DNA from: Erpetoichthys calabaricus
Taxonomy: Eukaryota > Chordata > Cladistia > Polypteriformes > Polypteridae
Direction: 5' to 3'
DNA length: 64,000 nt
NCBI RefSeq assembly: GCF_900747795.2
Contig: NC_041409.2
Location: 70,292,460-70,356,459, forward strand
Part shown: positions 13,001 through 23,859 of the stretch, piece after piece
How positions within the stretch are numbered: the stretch's first letter is position 1
Layout of the letters: every line of letters begins with the position of its first letter
The notes under the pieces: generated by a model
Seen by the model: only the letters and a program-made list of their open reading frames with translations
Database searches by the model: none
Told to the model about the DNA's origin: nothing
Translations under genes and position numbers: made by a program

Positions 13001-16000
13001 CTTCATAGCACACTCGCCAACATGTATCTTTTCCACTTTTCCCTCAAATACTGCCTCCGTTTACACCTTCATTTCTACAATAGTACAGTATGTACTGCAA
13101 AAAAACAGCAACAAAAAAATGAATGATTTTATTTATTGTTTTTAATTAAGAGACAAGGGGGCTCCCCCTGCTCGCTTCGCTCGCCTACCCCCGGTGTTTT
13201 GAACCCGTGCCCGCTGGTCAGCCGTAGTTTCAGACGCACGTTGTAGGAGCTTGCGTTGTTTTGAACCCGTGCTTGCCCTGCCTCTGCGGTTTGAGACGCG
13301 TGTTGTAGGCGTATATCCGGCAGTTGAGCTCGTTCGGTTTGAACCTGTGCCAGTTTTGCCCCGCAGTTTCAGACGGTGGATAGGAAATAAAGAACGCATT
13401 GTATGGCAAATCACAAAGATTTATTGGAATATCTCTGTATATACAATATTTGTAGTAAAGATGGTTTGTTATCCTTGAATGATTTTTTCTTGGTATTGGA
13501 GTATTTATAACTTTAAGTTTAATGTCAGATGAACGCCGAACTCATGAGAAGGCTACATAAAGTTGTCCATGTCCAAATATGCGCTCAGAGAGGTATATGC
13601 CAACTTTGTCCATGGTCTGTGCTTGGGATTTGTTGATTGTCATGGCAAATGCAGGTTTACTGGGAAACTGGCGTCGCCCAAGTGTAAATGGCAATTCAAG
13701 GGCAGAACTTGTAAGGTGAATTCTAGGAATTAAAACAGTATTGTCAGTATGTGATCCTGTAAGTATTTTTGCTTCAATAACATTGTTTGACATGGTGTTG
13801 ATGACTAAACGTGTACCGTTGCATAAATTCTGTTTAGTATTAACGTTTTTTAATAGCATGACAATTGTTACGATTTTAAGGTTAAGATTGTGTTGTGGCA
13901 ATCCAGCTGGGTTAATAGTGCTCAGATATTGTAAAGGGAAATTAAGATGTTCAATGTCGTCTGCAGAATCAATTTTGTCAGTACTTAGAAAGAGGCGGCT
14001 TTCTCCAGGTAGTAATGCAATGACTTGGTTAATTATGTGATCCACATCAATATTCTTTGGACATAATATAGCCCGTCGCGTTAACAGTGGTATCTGGTCT
14101 ATTGTTTTGGAGGCGTGAGCGCAACTACATTAGTTCTTCCTTGTTTAGCGTTAGTAACATGGATAATGGGTTGCACTTATTGTTAATACGTAGCGTTTTC
14201 TGTGGTTGAATTGTTAAAAATGTATGACTGTAATGTGATGATTAAGTTATGCTATATAGTCTTCACATGTGAGGATGACGAACCTTTAATACGGAGTGTT
14301 CGTTTATTCTTATTGCCCATCAGGTGTTGTGCCTGTGTCTTGTGTGGTTGCACTGTAAATATTGTATCACTGTAATGTGATTCAAATATGTTGTGGAGTC
14401 CGTATTTGTGTGGTTTCTGTAGTATATCGTGTTTTTGCTTGTGGGTTATTAGAGGTGCGTGGATCATGCATGTGTAGTGTGTTTGCGTGCTGTCTCGCGC
14501 TTTCCGTACTCCAATTGATTTGTGACCCTTTCTGGACTCCGTAGTCTGTCCCGTTTTGCTTTGGGGTAGCATATCATGTCGGGTTTGATTTGTGAACCTT
14601 TCTCGACTCCGTATTCTGTCCCGCTCTACTCTGGGGTGGGGCGCTGACTCCTGTTGTTTGTGTGATTGTATCACTGTAATGTGATTCAAATATGTTGTGG
14701 AGTGCGTATTTGTGGGGTTTCTGTACTATATCGTGTTTTTGCTTGCGGGTTATTAGAGGTGCGTGGATCATGCATGTGTAGTGTGTTTGCGTACTGTCTG
14801 GCGCTTTCCATACTCCAATTGATTTGTGACCCTTTCTGGACTCCGTAGTCGGTCCCGTTTTACTCTGGAGTGGCGTATTATGTCGGGTTTGATTTGTGAA
14901 CCTTTCTTGACTCCGTATTCTGTCCCGTTTTACACTGGGTTTGGGCGCTGTAATCTCGGGCTTGATGTGTGACACCGTGTGGACTCCGTAGTCTGTCCCG
15001 TTTCACTCTGGGTCGTGTGTGTGACTCCTCCTTTTTGTGTGCTATGGGCTTTGTGTGGCGCCTGCGTCTGACTCCTCGTTTTTGTATGCTATGGGCGCGT
15101 TGTCTCATTTCTTATTTCTGTTAGTGGAGGTGGGCTTTGTGTCTCATTTCTTATTTCTGTTAGTGTGTGTACTCCGTAGTCTGTCCCATTTCACTCTGGG
15201 GCTTTGTGTGGTGCCTGCATCCGACTCCTTTTTTTTGTGTGCTAGGGCGCGTTGCATAATTTCTTATGCGTTGCCTCATTTCTTATTTCTGTTAGTGGAG
15301 GGTGGCTTTTTCTGTGGAGGGGGGCTTTGTGTCTCATTTCTTATTTATGTTAGTGTGTGTACTCCGTAGTCTGTCCCGTTTCACTCTGGGGCGTGGGTGT
15401 GATTCCTCTTTTTTGTGTGCTATGGGCTTTGTGTGGCGCCTGCGTCTGACTCCTTTTTTTTGTGTGCTATGTGCATATCCAGTTTACCATTCTCGTTGGA
15501 GGGGGGGCTTTGTGTGTCCACGGGCAGGTCCCTGCGTCCATATCCGGTTTACCATTCTCGTTTCCTAATATGGATCATCCTCTGCAAGGCTGGCACTTAC
15601 TGGCATTGCATTCAGCACCCCATTTCTAGGCAATGCAGTCTTGTAATTAAGACAACTGCAGTTTAAACCACAAGGGACCCGGGTCAATACTAACTGCCAA
15701 CTGTGAAAAGAAAACATGTGTTTTTCTATAATTCAAAGCTTATAAGCCTGGTTATTATTGGTTACACTGACTAAAGTCATGTCAGGATAAGTTGCTATAA
15801 GTTTGCTATGGTTTATGGGATCATTAAAAGCAAGCTTTTGACTGAAATTCTGCTAAGAATAGATCAGAACATTATGTCCAGTCTAGGTTATGTTGTACAC
15901 AATTAGGTTCCTTAATTTGCTTGAGGATTTTAAGGAAATGAGCAGTTTCAGGGCTGCAGGAGACTTAAGATATTTTTTAACATTTTGTGTACACTGCTTA

Positions 16001-19000
16001 ATCATCTATAAAACTAGTAAGTCTTTGATGTCTCTGAACTGATCAGAATAGAGACTGATTTCTCTTTTCCAATACAATTGATGTATTGATCAAACTCATA
16101 CTGACTTTGGTCTATAAGAAAGGGGAATTTGCCTCACGGAACATTCAGGATGGCCTTCTGGCAAATTATGCCACTAGCCTATTCTGTAACGATTAAAAAC
16201 TCATGGTATATAAACAACTCAACCATAGTTCTGTGTGAGCTATAAGGAAAACAGATTAAACAGAGATTAACTCTTTGAGGGCTGAATATAAACGCAACGG
16301 CTTCACACAGAAATCAACATAAAACATCTGTTGCTGCATGCTGTGGCTGCCAGTTTGCCAAGAATGTGCGGCAGGCAAGCTGCTAGGCTGTGTTCACATG
16401 GCTGCACGGGGCAGCAGCAGCAGTCACGGTCACAGTGCATTGCAACCTGGTTTCTACCTCTTATCATTGTTAAGTGGCAGTCCTCCCAGGTGAACAGTGC
16501 CATAGGCTGTGTCAGCCTCATGAATCTGTTTAGCACCACGATTAGCTGGGGACCAATCAGCTGAAGCTGCAAAACCTCATATTTGTTCTCGATCGCTTGT
16601 ATCAAAATCAGAGTCCGACAAGTCTTAGTCCAATTCAGAGAGAACAGGCAACTCGTCGTCCATGGAGTATTTTGCTTTACGCATTCGCTTTGATCTCTTG
16701 CCAGATGTCAGTGCCATTTTTGCCATTGTCTGCACCTTGCTACTCACGGGAGTGCAGGAAATCTCGGTCAAAACCAATGAAGCTAACTAAAATGTAACAA
16801 TTGGTTTTGTCACAGTTTACAGTTGATTACCGATTATCGTCAGGTCCTCCTTTTGACAACAGTCGACATCAGCCCTGAAAGAGTTAAGAAGTGACATGAC
16901 TAAAGTTTTCAAAATTACAAATTTTAAAATATACTTTACTTTAAAATGAGTTCATTAGGAACATGGGGACAGTTTGAAATTTGCTAATAGTAAGCTTTGC
17001 ACAAACATTACAATGTTTTTTTTGAAACCTAGAGAATCACAGACAAATGGAATAAATTACCAAGCACTGTGGTACAGAGCTGGATTTTAAGGGCACTCAA
17101 AACTCAACTTGATACTGTTTTGAATAAATCAGGTGAATAGGATTGGCAATCTTTGTTGCGCTGGATGCCCGGTTCTTGTCAAAGGTTTTCCAACTAATGT
17201 GCCTTTCCCTATTGAAAACGGTTGCTTAAAAGAATGATGAATTGCTTTTACACCCAAAAGTAAGTGAATCATGGGTAAATTGCAATAAGCTGCCGAAAAT
17301 GCACCAATATCGCTTTATGATATGTATGAGTGTATGATATGTATCATATGATAATATCGTAACGGTTGTTTTGACATTTTGCAAACTGAAATTATTGAGT
17401 ATGTCACTCACTTTGCAAAAAACAATCAAAAACACGCCTTGAGAGTCCACACATTCATTGTCTCATGTAACCTAACAGGATAGATTACTGTGCATGCCTG
17501 CCCGGTCAGTGCACCACAAGTGATGATAGCGTAGCTGCCTAAAACATAGTGAGCAACAGTGCCAGGGGATAAATATGGTCATTCAGTTGTCTGGCAGTTC
17601 CAAATGGGATCTGTAAGGTCACATGCATTAATGGGCTCTAATAAGCAGCATCCCACCCCTGGCAGCAGCCATGCACCAAAAGTTGCTAGAAAGAGGCTTC
17701 CACTCCAATGACCATGAATTGAATTAAGTGGATTTGACAATGTTACTTTTTGTAGTCTCTTCCATAAAACGTCATGTCAATATCCACTTTAGAAACAAAT
17801 AATTCATTCATTCCTGAGCAAGGATTACAGGGGAGCTGTGCCACACCAAATAAATGTCATCTCAATTCAAATGAGACTAAACAATAACTCTCCCGTCACC
17901 TTAAAATTGACTATACATCTTTCTCTGCTTTCAGCATTCAAACAAACTGACCCCAAAGTGTTTAGATTATTACTCAACTATCGTTTTCATTGCTAAGATG
18001 CAATTTAACCTCATCTGTTACCAAATATATCTTCTCGTTTTCTGTTGAAGTGTCTAGTTACAATATGTTAAGTTCTGAATAGTGCATAATGCGCAGATTC
18101 ATTTCTACATTTGATTTAGACGGATTTATAAAGCGCTTCCGTTACTCTATATTGGGACTACCTACATTTTAACCCAAACCACGTCAGCCTCTGTTTTGTG
18201 TCACAAAACCTATTGTGTCCGTCGGAGGTTTTACCTTCAGAGTGATCCGGAGGTCCTTTATCGGCTGTTCGTTCAGTCTGATCCGCCCAATTCGAGCAGC
18301 CTCCTCATAGTATTCGATAGTCTCCGCCCGGAACTCGGAGCTGAACACCTCCAGAAGCGTCTTGCCAACCCAACGGCCCTTACAGTACGTCTTGAAGTCG
18401 AAGTAATAGGGTCGAACCTTACGGAGCCCCCCTTCGAAGTAATAGCTGGTCTCCTGGAAATGTTCCGGTCCGAAACTGATGCCCGGGTTTCGCTTCTGCG
18501 GTGGGGGCACGTACCTCTCTCCAGGTGGAAGTTTCTTTCCGCCGCGTCCTCTTCGCCTCTTCTTACGACGTTTCTCAGACACGTCGTTCTCATCACTCTT
18601 CCGCTTGTTGGTCGGTTCGTTTGGGTGTGTACTGGCACAGCCATCCTCAGACTGGCCGGTACCTACAGCATTAGGCGAGGAACTTTCTAGGGAGTCCATT
18701 GGAAGAACTATGGGTAGATGTAAACCAGGTGGTACAGCTGTACAAACACTCGTCTGTCTGATTCGCCACAAGTTTTCCCAACTGAATGTCAGCACCTGGC
18801 GGAGATACCATAAAGTGGCAACACACAAGTTTTCGGAGAACAGATTTCCGATACTACCTTCACGAGTTAGAATGGACGCCGCTTCGATGTTGTGGCATTC
18901 AGTTTCACTTTGATGCTGAATATCTTTATTCACAAACTTTTGGCTCCATAAAAAGGCGAGAATACGATTCCCATTTGCAGTTCGATTGCAACTAACAAAC

Positions 19001-19062
19001 CAGGTGCTGCGCGCAACCTGCACTCCGAGTTCGCCGGTACTTATCAATGCAAGCCAAAGCAT
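8294..19062 (-). CDS. rpusd2: RNA pseudouridylate synthase domain-containing protein 2 (whole gene, four coding exons)
   Basis: RluA-family pseudouridine synthase. The family isomerises uridine to pseudouridine in RNA; human RPUSD2 is described as modifying RNA, including pre-mRNA. Coding exons join in phase 0: 19062-18235, 12941-12645, 12319-12230, 9076-8294, giving 665 aa from the first Met. The order is a variable N-terminus, a Lys/Arg-rich stretch (nuclear-signal-like), a conserved YYFEGGLRKVRPYYFDF block, an S4-like region, then the catalytic domain. HRLDRLTSG carries the catalytic Asp (about residue 348) and GRTHQIRVHLQFLGHP is the second RluA motif. The C-terminus ends CSECKIVRKDP..YLHAL.YKGP, as in the human protein. 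The alternative start at Met122 gives 544 aa, close to human (about 545). Intron 1 is 5.3 kb and full of transposons. Confidence 0.95.
9077..11274. other. rpusd2 intron 3, outer part
   Basis: AT-rich intron. A T run followed by an A run near 10055-10086 forms a simple inverted repeat. No further exon or supportable repeat was seen up to the pogo MITE. Confidence 0.5.
11275..11892. mobile_element. pogo/Tigger-like MITE in rpusd2 intron 3
   Basis: Terminal inverted repeats CAATAAAACCTCAATTATTC (left) and AATCGAGGTTTTATGG (right end) are flanked by TA on both sides (11273-11274, 11893-11894). The 'ARTAAAACCTC.ATTA' end is typical of Tigger/pogo elements. 618 bp with no transposase frame. Confidence 0.8.
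12230..12319 (-). CDS. rpusd2: rpusd2 exon 3
   Basis: A 90-bp, 30-codon exon with acceptor TTTCAG|CTA and donor AAG|GTGGGA. It encodes LEKEYVCRV..EPILVVSYK, which matches human RPUSD2 and links exons 2 and 4 in frame. It contains no start codon. Confidence 0.95.
12645..12941 (-). CDS. rpusd2: rpusd2 exon 2 (catalytic exon)
   Basis: Ninety-nine codons, phase 0 on both sides; acceptor TTCTTTTAG|CAC and donor CAG|GTTTGT. It encodes NTVHRHEPPV, the VNKPASLPVHPCGRFRHNT motif and HRLDRLTSG with the catalytic Asp. It ends VRDRQ. All are RluA-family hallmarks. Confidence 0.95.
12942..13139. other. rpusd2 intron 1, exon-2-proximal end
   Basis: Polypyrimidine tract and short AT-rich sequence before the Helitron remnant begins. 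No other feature. Confidence 0.5.
13542..14045 (-). pseudogene. Helitron PIF1-type helicase, C-terminal fragment
   Basis: About 167 codons. The frame carries PAFAMTINKSQAQTMDKVGI and then a GHGQLYVAFS block. These are the late helicase motifs (V/VI) of eukaryotic Helitron Rep/Hel proteins; autonomous elements encode over 1300 aa. The Walker A/B motifs and the Rep nuclease are absent, so this is a truncated relic without activity of its own. Confidence 0.85.
14352..14960. repeat. 304-bp tandem duplication
   Basis: Two adjacent units repeat at a 304-bp period (14362 aligns with 14666). They share TATCACTGTAATGTGATTC, TATCGTGTTTTTGCTTG and GTGCGTGGATCATGCATG. Each unit contains two diverged 'ACTCCGTA(G/T)TC.GTCCCG' submotifs. 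Confidence 0.85.
14985..15575. repeat. GT/CT-rich degenerate tandem repeats
   Basis: Modules 'ACTCCGTAGTCTGTCCCGTTT', 'TTTTTTGTGTGCTATGGGC' and 'TCATTTCTTATTTCTGTTAG' recur several times in shuffled order. The hydrophobic frames read through it come from repeat composition and are not genes. Confidence 0.75.
15591..16270. other. rpusd2 intron 1 spacer
   Basis: AT-rich intron between the Helitron remnant and the piggyBac MITE. Nothing recognisable. Confidence 0.45.
16271..16883 (-). mobile_element. piggyBac-type non-autonomous transposon (TTAA flanked)
   Basis: The ends CTCTTTGAGGGCTGA and TCAGCCCTGAAAGAG are inverted repeats. Each is flanked by TTAA (16267-16270 and 16884-16887), the exact piggyBac target. 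On the minus strand a fragment beginning MAKMALTSGKRSKRMRKAKY and running into an acidic SDSDFDTSDRE stretch resembles the N-terminus of a piggyBac transposase. The catalytic domain is missing. A CAG/CTG-rich segment sits near 16410. 613 bp. Confidence 0.88.
16888..18234. other. rpusd2 intron 1, exon-1-proximal part
   Basis: Mostly featureless. 17690-17742 carries a decayed SINE tail (ATGAATTGAATTAAGTGG). No exon. Confidence 0.45.
18235..19062 (-). CDS. rpusd2: rpusd2 exon 1
   Basis: It encodes residues 1-276, ending in ITLK at the donor AAG|GTAAAA. The first Met (19062) opens a basic, acid-poor leader (MLWLALISTGELGVQVARS) that could be a mitochondrial targeting peptide. The human protein also begins M-W-L. 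The inner Met at 18699 (MDSLESS) is the other candidate start. The RRKKRRRGRGGKK run and the FGPEHFQETSYYFEGG block follow. Conservation proves everything after about residue 190; the first 120 residues are unproven. Confidence 0.9.
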
Positions 19063-19140
19063 GGATTCTACACGCGAACCCTGCTGAGTGACTAGGGACT
19101 TACGTCACAAGTCGCGCTCGTGACGCGTAATGAGGGGGAC
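19063..19140 (-). promoter_or_regulatory. probable rpusd2 promoter with CRE-like site
   Basis: This CpG-containing stretch lies just upstream of the first Met. It holds TTACGTCA (19100-19107; TGACGTAA on the gene strand), a CREB/ATF half-site pair, and a second TGACGCG nearby. No TATA box was seen. The transcription start is not known. Confidence 0.4.
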
Positions 19141-19589
19141 TGGGGCGATGCCTGAGAAAAAAAAATCGCAACGAGTACAGAAATCTTCAAGACAGACTAA
19201 AATGAATCCGGAGCTCTGACTCGGTTTATTTTGTTATAATGAGCTGGTAATATCGAAAGAGATAATAGAAGAAAAATACAGCAGTGACAGAGGAGTTACG
19301 TTAAACAGAAAAAAAGTCTGCATTAGTGTAAGCCGCTCTAATTCGGAGTGTTCAAAGAAATTTAATAATTTACTTCATGAGTTTGAAGTGCATTATAAAC
19401 ACGAACAGCAGATTCAGACATTTAAAATATCAAAATGTATGCTCAAATTATAGTATAAAGTATAAATCGTCTCGATTGGAACAAAAAAATGGTAATTTTT
19501 CATAATGTGATAGAGGTTCATAGTTGGCTAGATTCCCAGTAAAGGATATAAAATATGTAACAAAAAAGTAAAAAAAAAATCATATTTGT
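19141..19589. other. no gene seen
   Basis: AT-rich sequence upstream of rpusd2. Nothing recognisable. Confidence 0.4.
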
Positions 19590-20340
19590 GATCACTGACC
19601 TTCGGGTCAGGTCCGGTTGGGGAGCATGCACTGATAACAGCGTGTTGCCGCACCCACCACAGGGCACTTGGGATCCTGGTTGGCAACCCCCCTAGGCAGA
19701 CCTGTAGTCCAGTCCCACCCTCTGGAAATGACCATTTATCTGCCACACCCGGGTGTTATGTGGGCGTCCCTATAGCCTGGGCCAGGTCCTCAACAATGAG
19801 GATTCTGCGAGCTGCATCACCCTCGGGGAATCACGCCACATAGCTGTAGTGCCGTAACTGACGCTCCCTCACAATGCAAGTAATGTGCCTCATTTGGGAC
19901 TCCATGAGTAACCACTCATTCAACACAAAGTCAAACCAGCGGTACCCAAGGATTCTTCGAAGAGACAGAGTACCAAAGGAGTACAGTCTTTGTCTTGGGT
20001 TACTGGGTTACATCCATGTCTCGCAACCATATAGCAAGACAGGAAGCACCAGGACTCTAAAGACTTGGACCTTTGTCCATTTGCATAGATATCAGGAGCA
20101 CCACACACCCCTTTCCAGCGACCTCATGACCCCCCATGCTCTCCCAATCTGTCTACTGACTTCATATGAAGAGTCACCAGAGACATGAATGTCACTGCCA
20201 AGGTAAGTAAACCTCTCGACAAAGTCGACACTCTCTCCACAGACAGACACACTGCTGATGACTGTGCCCAAGAGGTCATTAAAGGCCTGGATCTTGGTTT
20301 TTATCCAGGACACTCGCAAGCCCAGAAACTGACCTTGAAA
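19590..20340 (-). mobile_element. non-LTR retrotransposon fragment, copy 1 (Nimb/I-clade-like)
   Basis: The minus strand encodes the end of a reverse transcriptase: LGLRVSWIKTKIQAF, RFTYLGSDIHVSGDSS, then RTKVQVFRVLVL, followed by decayed sequence. This order is typical of elements whose RT ends in LVLPVLLYGCETWT (Nimb and related I-clade families; I am not sure of the clade). 5'-truncated and broken. Confidence 0.75.
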
Positions 20341-21439
20341 TAGTCTAAAACTCATTGTGTTTGAAATGTGTCATTTTTAAACTTTTAGAAGTGGCTGTTA
20401 GACGGTTAGGACCACCAGTAAAGAACCAAATATCAAAAATATTACCATGTTTGGTATCAGTCTCCTTGAAATACCTATAAAACAACTTTGTCCCCTCATG
20501 ACCCATTTCGGTAGCCTGAACCTTGCGGTAGATTGATGTGGCATGCAAAACTTCAAAACCCTTTGATCATTTTTGATGAAGGCACCTATCAGTTTACTCT
20601 TTATAATAAGGGTCAAATTTCCTGAACAAAATATGGTCCAAAATGACCCAGAAGGTAGAGTTTATTTGGGTCTGGAGGGCCAAGAATAAGAAGCAACCCC
20701 AAAAAGGTTGACATCTTGCATAACAAGATATCAAGATGTGACGAATGGTATATCATATGTCAGGGTTTTCTCATATCAGTGAGTCAGGAGGAGCCTAAGA
20801 AAAAAAACCTCAAGTGATTTCAAAGTGTTCGTAAGTAAGTTTATAAACCCAATAGTATTACAGCCAAGTTGCAAGATTTTTCAATTTTTTAATACAAAAT
20901 CCTTCATAAACATGTATTAATTACATCTCACGTGCAATATTGTAGCAGAGTGCTGTTCTAGCCCACAGTGACTCTTTGTATTTTGTTGCTCTTTTAATTC
21001 GCTTGCTATTCTTAGAAGGCCTGCGCAATTTGCTACACTAGGATGGTGACAGAGTTGCTGTGGCGGGTTCACCTTTCTATAACCCCCACACCCATCAGCC
21101 ACCCCCTAATGGGTGGTGCTGAAGCTGCTTGACTGAATAACATTCTGCCAGCTCAGACTGTAATCATTTCCATCCTTGAAACTGTTGCTGTACTTATTTC
21201 TCACCTCCACTACTGCTACTAGATTCAGCATTATTACAACAAATGACATTCTGAGTCAATAAACATATAGTGATCATGAGAAAAGGCAAAATCTTAAATG
21301 TAAAATAAATGCAAGAGTTTTTGTTCACTTTTTATTTTTCCATCGTTGAAAGTTAGTAATGTGTTTCAATTTCAAGAGATTAAAACACTGGGATTTGCAA
21401 ATGACTTCTTAATTTTGTTAATACAAAATTTTCCAGAAA
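20341..21439. other. no gene seen
   Basis: AT-rich spacer between two LINE copies. Short frames have no motif. Confidence 0.4.
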
Positions 21440-21675
21440 TCATAATCAGGTTAGGTCAGGTTGGGGAGCATGTACTGCTATATTCCTTTGCTGGACCCAC
21501 CACATGATGAAACAGTATGGGATCCCAGTGGGTAACCAGCTTGGGCAGACATGTGGTCCATTCCCACCTTCCAGAAATGACCATCTATCTGCCTCAGCCA
21601 GATGTTATGAGGCCACTCGGGTCCTCAGCATTGATGATCGTGTGAGCCAGTTCACTCTCAGGGAATCCCGCCACT

Positions 21676-21737
<62 letters not shown>

Positions 21738-22430
21738 CTTTATTAATCCCAAGGGGAAATTCACATACTCCAGCAGCAGCATATTGATAAAAAACAATAT
21801 TAAATTAAAGAGTGATAAAAATGCAGGTATAACAGACAATAGCTTTATATAATGTTAACGTTTGCCACACCCTGGGTGGAATTGAAGAGTCGCATAGTGT
21901 GGGGAGGAACAATCTCCTCAATCTGTCAGTGGAGCAGGACAGTGACAGCAGTCTGTCGCAGAAGCTGCTCCTCTGTCTGGAGATGATACTGTTTAGTGGA
22001 TGGATGTTCACATGGCTGTAGTGCTGTAACTGGCGCACAATGCAGGTAATGTGCCTCATTCAGGACTCCACGAGCAACCGCTCGTTTGACTTAAAGTCAA
22101 GCCTGCGGTACCCAAGGAGTCTCTGAAGACATACAGTCCCGAAGGAGTCCAGTGTTCATTTCAGGTCACTGGATAGTGTCCATGTCTCACAGCCATATAG
22201 GAGAAGACGAAGCACCAGTACTCTAAAGACTTGGACCTTGGTCCTTTTGCAAAGATATCGGGAGCACCACACACCCCTTTCCTGTGACCTCATGACTAAT
22301 GCTCTCCCATTCCTTTTACTGACTTCACAGGAAGAGTCACCAGAGACATGAATGTCACTGCTGAGGTAAGTAAACCTCTTGACAAGGTCAAAACTCTTTC
22401 TGCAGACTGACATACTGCTGCTATAATCAA
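21440..22430 (-). mobile_element. non-LTR retrotransposon fragment, copy 2, split by an insertion
   Basis: Same family and orientation as 19590-20340 and overlapping the same region, so an independent copy. The minus strand reads KRFTYLSSDIHVSGDSSCEV and RVLVLRLLLYGCETWTLSSD. The copy is divided at about 21676-22008 by a second LINE's 3' end with a TAGA tail. Confidence 0.75.
21676..22008 (-). mobile_element. LINE 3' end with (TAGA)n tail
   Basis: A (TAGA)n run (about 21676-21736) joins TACTTTATTAATCCCAAGGG and then the reverse complement of an RT C-terminus (minus-strand residues HPLNSIISRQRSSFCDRLL, LSLSCSTDRLRRLFLP). This 3' end followed by a TCTA repeat is a common fish LINE terminus. 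Severely 5'-truncated; inserted into the older LINE copy. Confidence 0.75.
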
Positions 22431-23226
22431 ACTACATAAGTGTTTTTTTTTCTTTATGTTCTTTTTGAAGGCTAAAAAATGATGGCCATTCAGCAATACA
22501 GTACAATGCTTTGTGTAAAAATGCTGCCACCTATCAACAGTCCCATCTGACTAACAAAAAACATCCTTTCATCCATTCATGTTCCAGCCTGAAGCTAACT
22601 TTTCCTTGCATGAATCTGCCACATTCACTGTGTGGTTGTGTTCTGTGCTGGGCTGACATCTCCTCAAGAGTTGCTTTCTGCCTTCCATCTGATTCTGCTG
22701 GGAGAGCATGAATACAGAGTAGGTGGAAGTACACATGATTCCACAATAAAGGGGAAAATATGGGCCTTTGAACATTAATCATCAGGTAAACCTGATGAAA
22801 GCTTAACTGTCCAAATACAACGTTTCAATGTTTCTTTTTATTATATAGAATTGAATTAATTGTCAGTGGTTTTCAAACTTTTTCATTAGGCTGACATTAC
22901 TGATATGAGTTACATATTCTAGCTGTTCCACTAGTCTCCCTAATAATGGCATTCTTAGAAATGAGTCACTCATTATTCTGTCATTTTTAAATTAACAATA
23001 AATATTAAAAAAGCAAATATATTTAAGCAAGAAATTTTCTTTGACAACAGAGATCTAATTAAGTTGTTAGACAATGAGTATGAATCTGGTGGTGAGTCAG
23101 GTGGGTGAGATGAGAGCCCCCAGCTTGTGTCCTCATGTCAGATATAAGCAGAGAAAAATTTCTTCTGCGCATCATCAACTCCGTCCACACAAGACGATGT
23201 CACATATTTTTTAACCTCTAAAAAAT
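22431..23226. other. no gene seen
   Basis: AT-rich. An 82-codon minus frame (22534-22782) has no recognisable motif. Confidence 0.4.
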
Positions 23227-23814
23227 TGTGATGGATGGCTGGCAGCTCAACCCGGCCGGGATTCCCCTGGAATGGAAGGATGGGGGAAGGCAGCTACTTA
23301 CCGACACTGCCTCCCCCAAAATGCTAGATGGCAGCTTCCCTGGAGTGTAGCGGTGCCCCAGATTCCCACAGGGCATCCCGGGACTTGGAGTTCAGTTTCT
23401 CAGCCCAGTTGGGTGCCACCAGGGGGAGCTGTTGAAGGACCTGAGGACTCATCCATTCCATATAGCCCAGAAGTACGAGGTGGTCACGAGGACGGAAGCC
23501 CCGAAGTACTTCCGGGCTGAAGAGAAAGGGCAGTTCCGGGCCAAGGACTATTTAAAGGACTGATGGGAACCCAGCAAGTGGGCCGGAGTTGGGAGGTAGA
23601 GGACAGAGCTAACTGGGAGGTGTGGAGGAGAGAATTGTGATTTAATTGTGATTACTAGTGTACTGTATTTACTTGCCTGTTTATTGGTGGCGGTGGTGCT
23701 TGAGGAACCATTGTACAAAAAGAAGAAATTAAAACAACTTCTTGGTGCTTTTAACTCATGTTGTCAGTGTCTGTGTATTGGGTTAGAGGAGCAACACCGC
23801 CCCCTAGTGTTACA
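23227..23814 (+). mobile_element. solo LTR (fossil retrovirus-like element)
   Basis: A 588-bp GC-richer block starts TGTGATGG and ends GTTACA (TG..CA), with a 4-bp flanking duplication AAAT on each side. A TATTTAAA box lies inside near 23548. No internal coding region remains on either side, as expected after recombination between two LTRs. The family (endogenous-retrovirus-like or Gypsy) cannot be set from the LTR alone. The intact ends suggest it is not very old. Confidence 0.75.
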
Positions 23815-23859
23815 AAATGTTTAATTTCATTTCAATAACAGAGACCAGGAGCATGAGAG

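Larger units (their letters stand above)
13140..15590 (-). mobile_element. Helitron remnant with helicase 3' part and GT-rich tandem repeats
   Basis: The probable 3' terminus (minus strand) is at about 13150, where a hairpin AGGGGGCTCCCCCT sits beside a GC-rich CTCGCTTCGCTCGCC stretch, unlike its AT-rich host. Next comes the C-terminal part of a Helitron helicase (13542-14045). Beyond it (14230-15580) is low-complexity, GT-rich, tandemly repeated DNA. Both outer limits are approximate and no clean TC start or CTRR end could be fixed. It lies inside rpusd2 intron 1. Confidence 0.65.

Noticed and set aside
14252-15666. Several open frames that look like repeated small membrane or basic proteins
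   Set aside because: They repeat because the DNA repeats; composition explains the hydrophobic and basic residues.
18196-18913. Plus-strand frames of 144-164 codons and a 123-codon minus frame
   Set aside because: Shadows of rpusd2 exon 1, whose frame matches the human protein.
21676-21736. (TAGA)n as a CRISPR-like array
   Set aside because: No spacers; it is the simple tail of a LINE 3' end.
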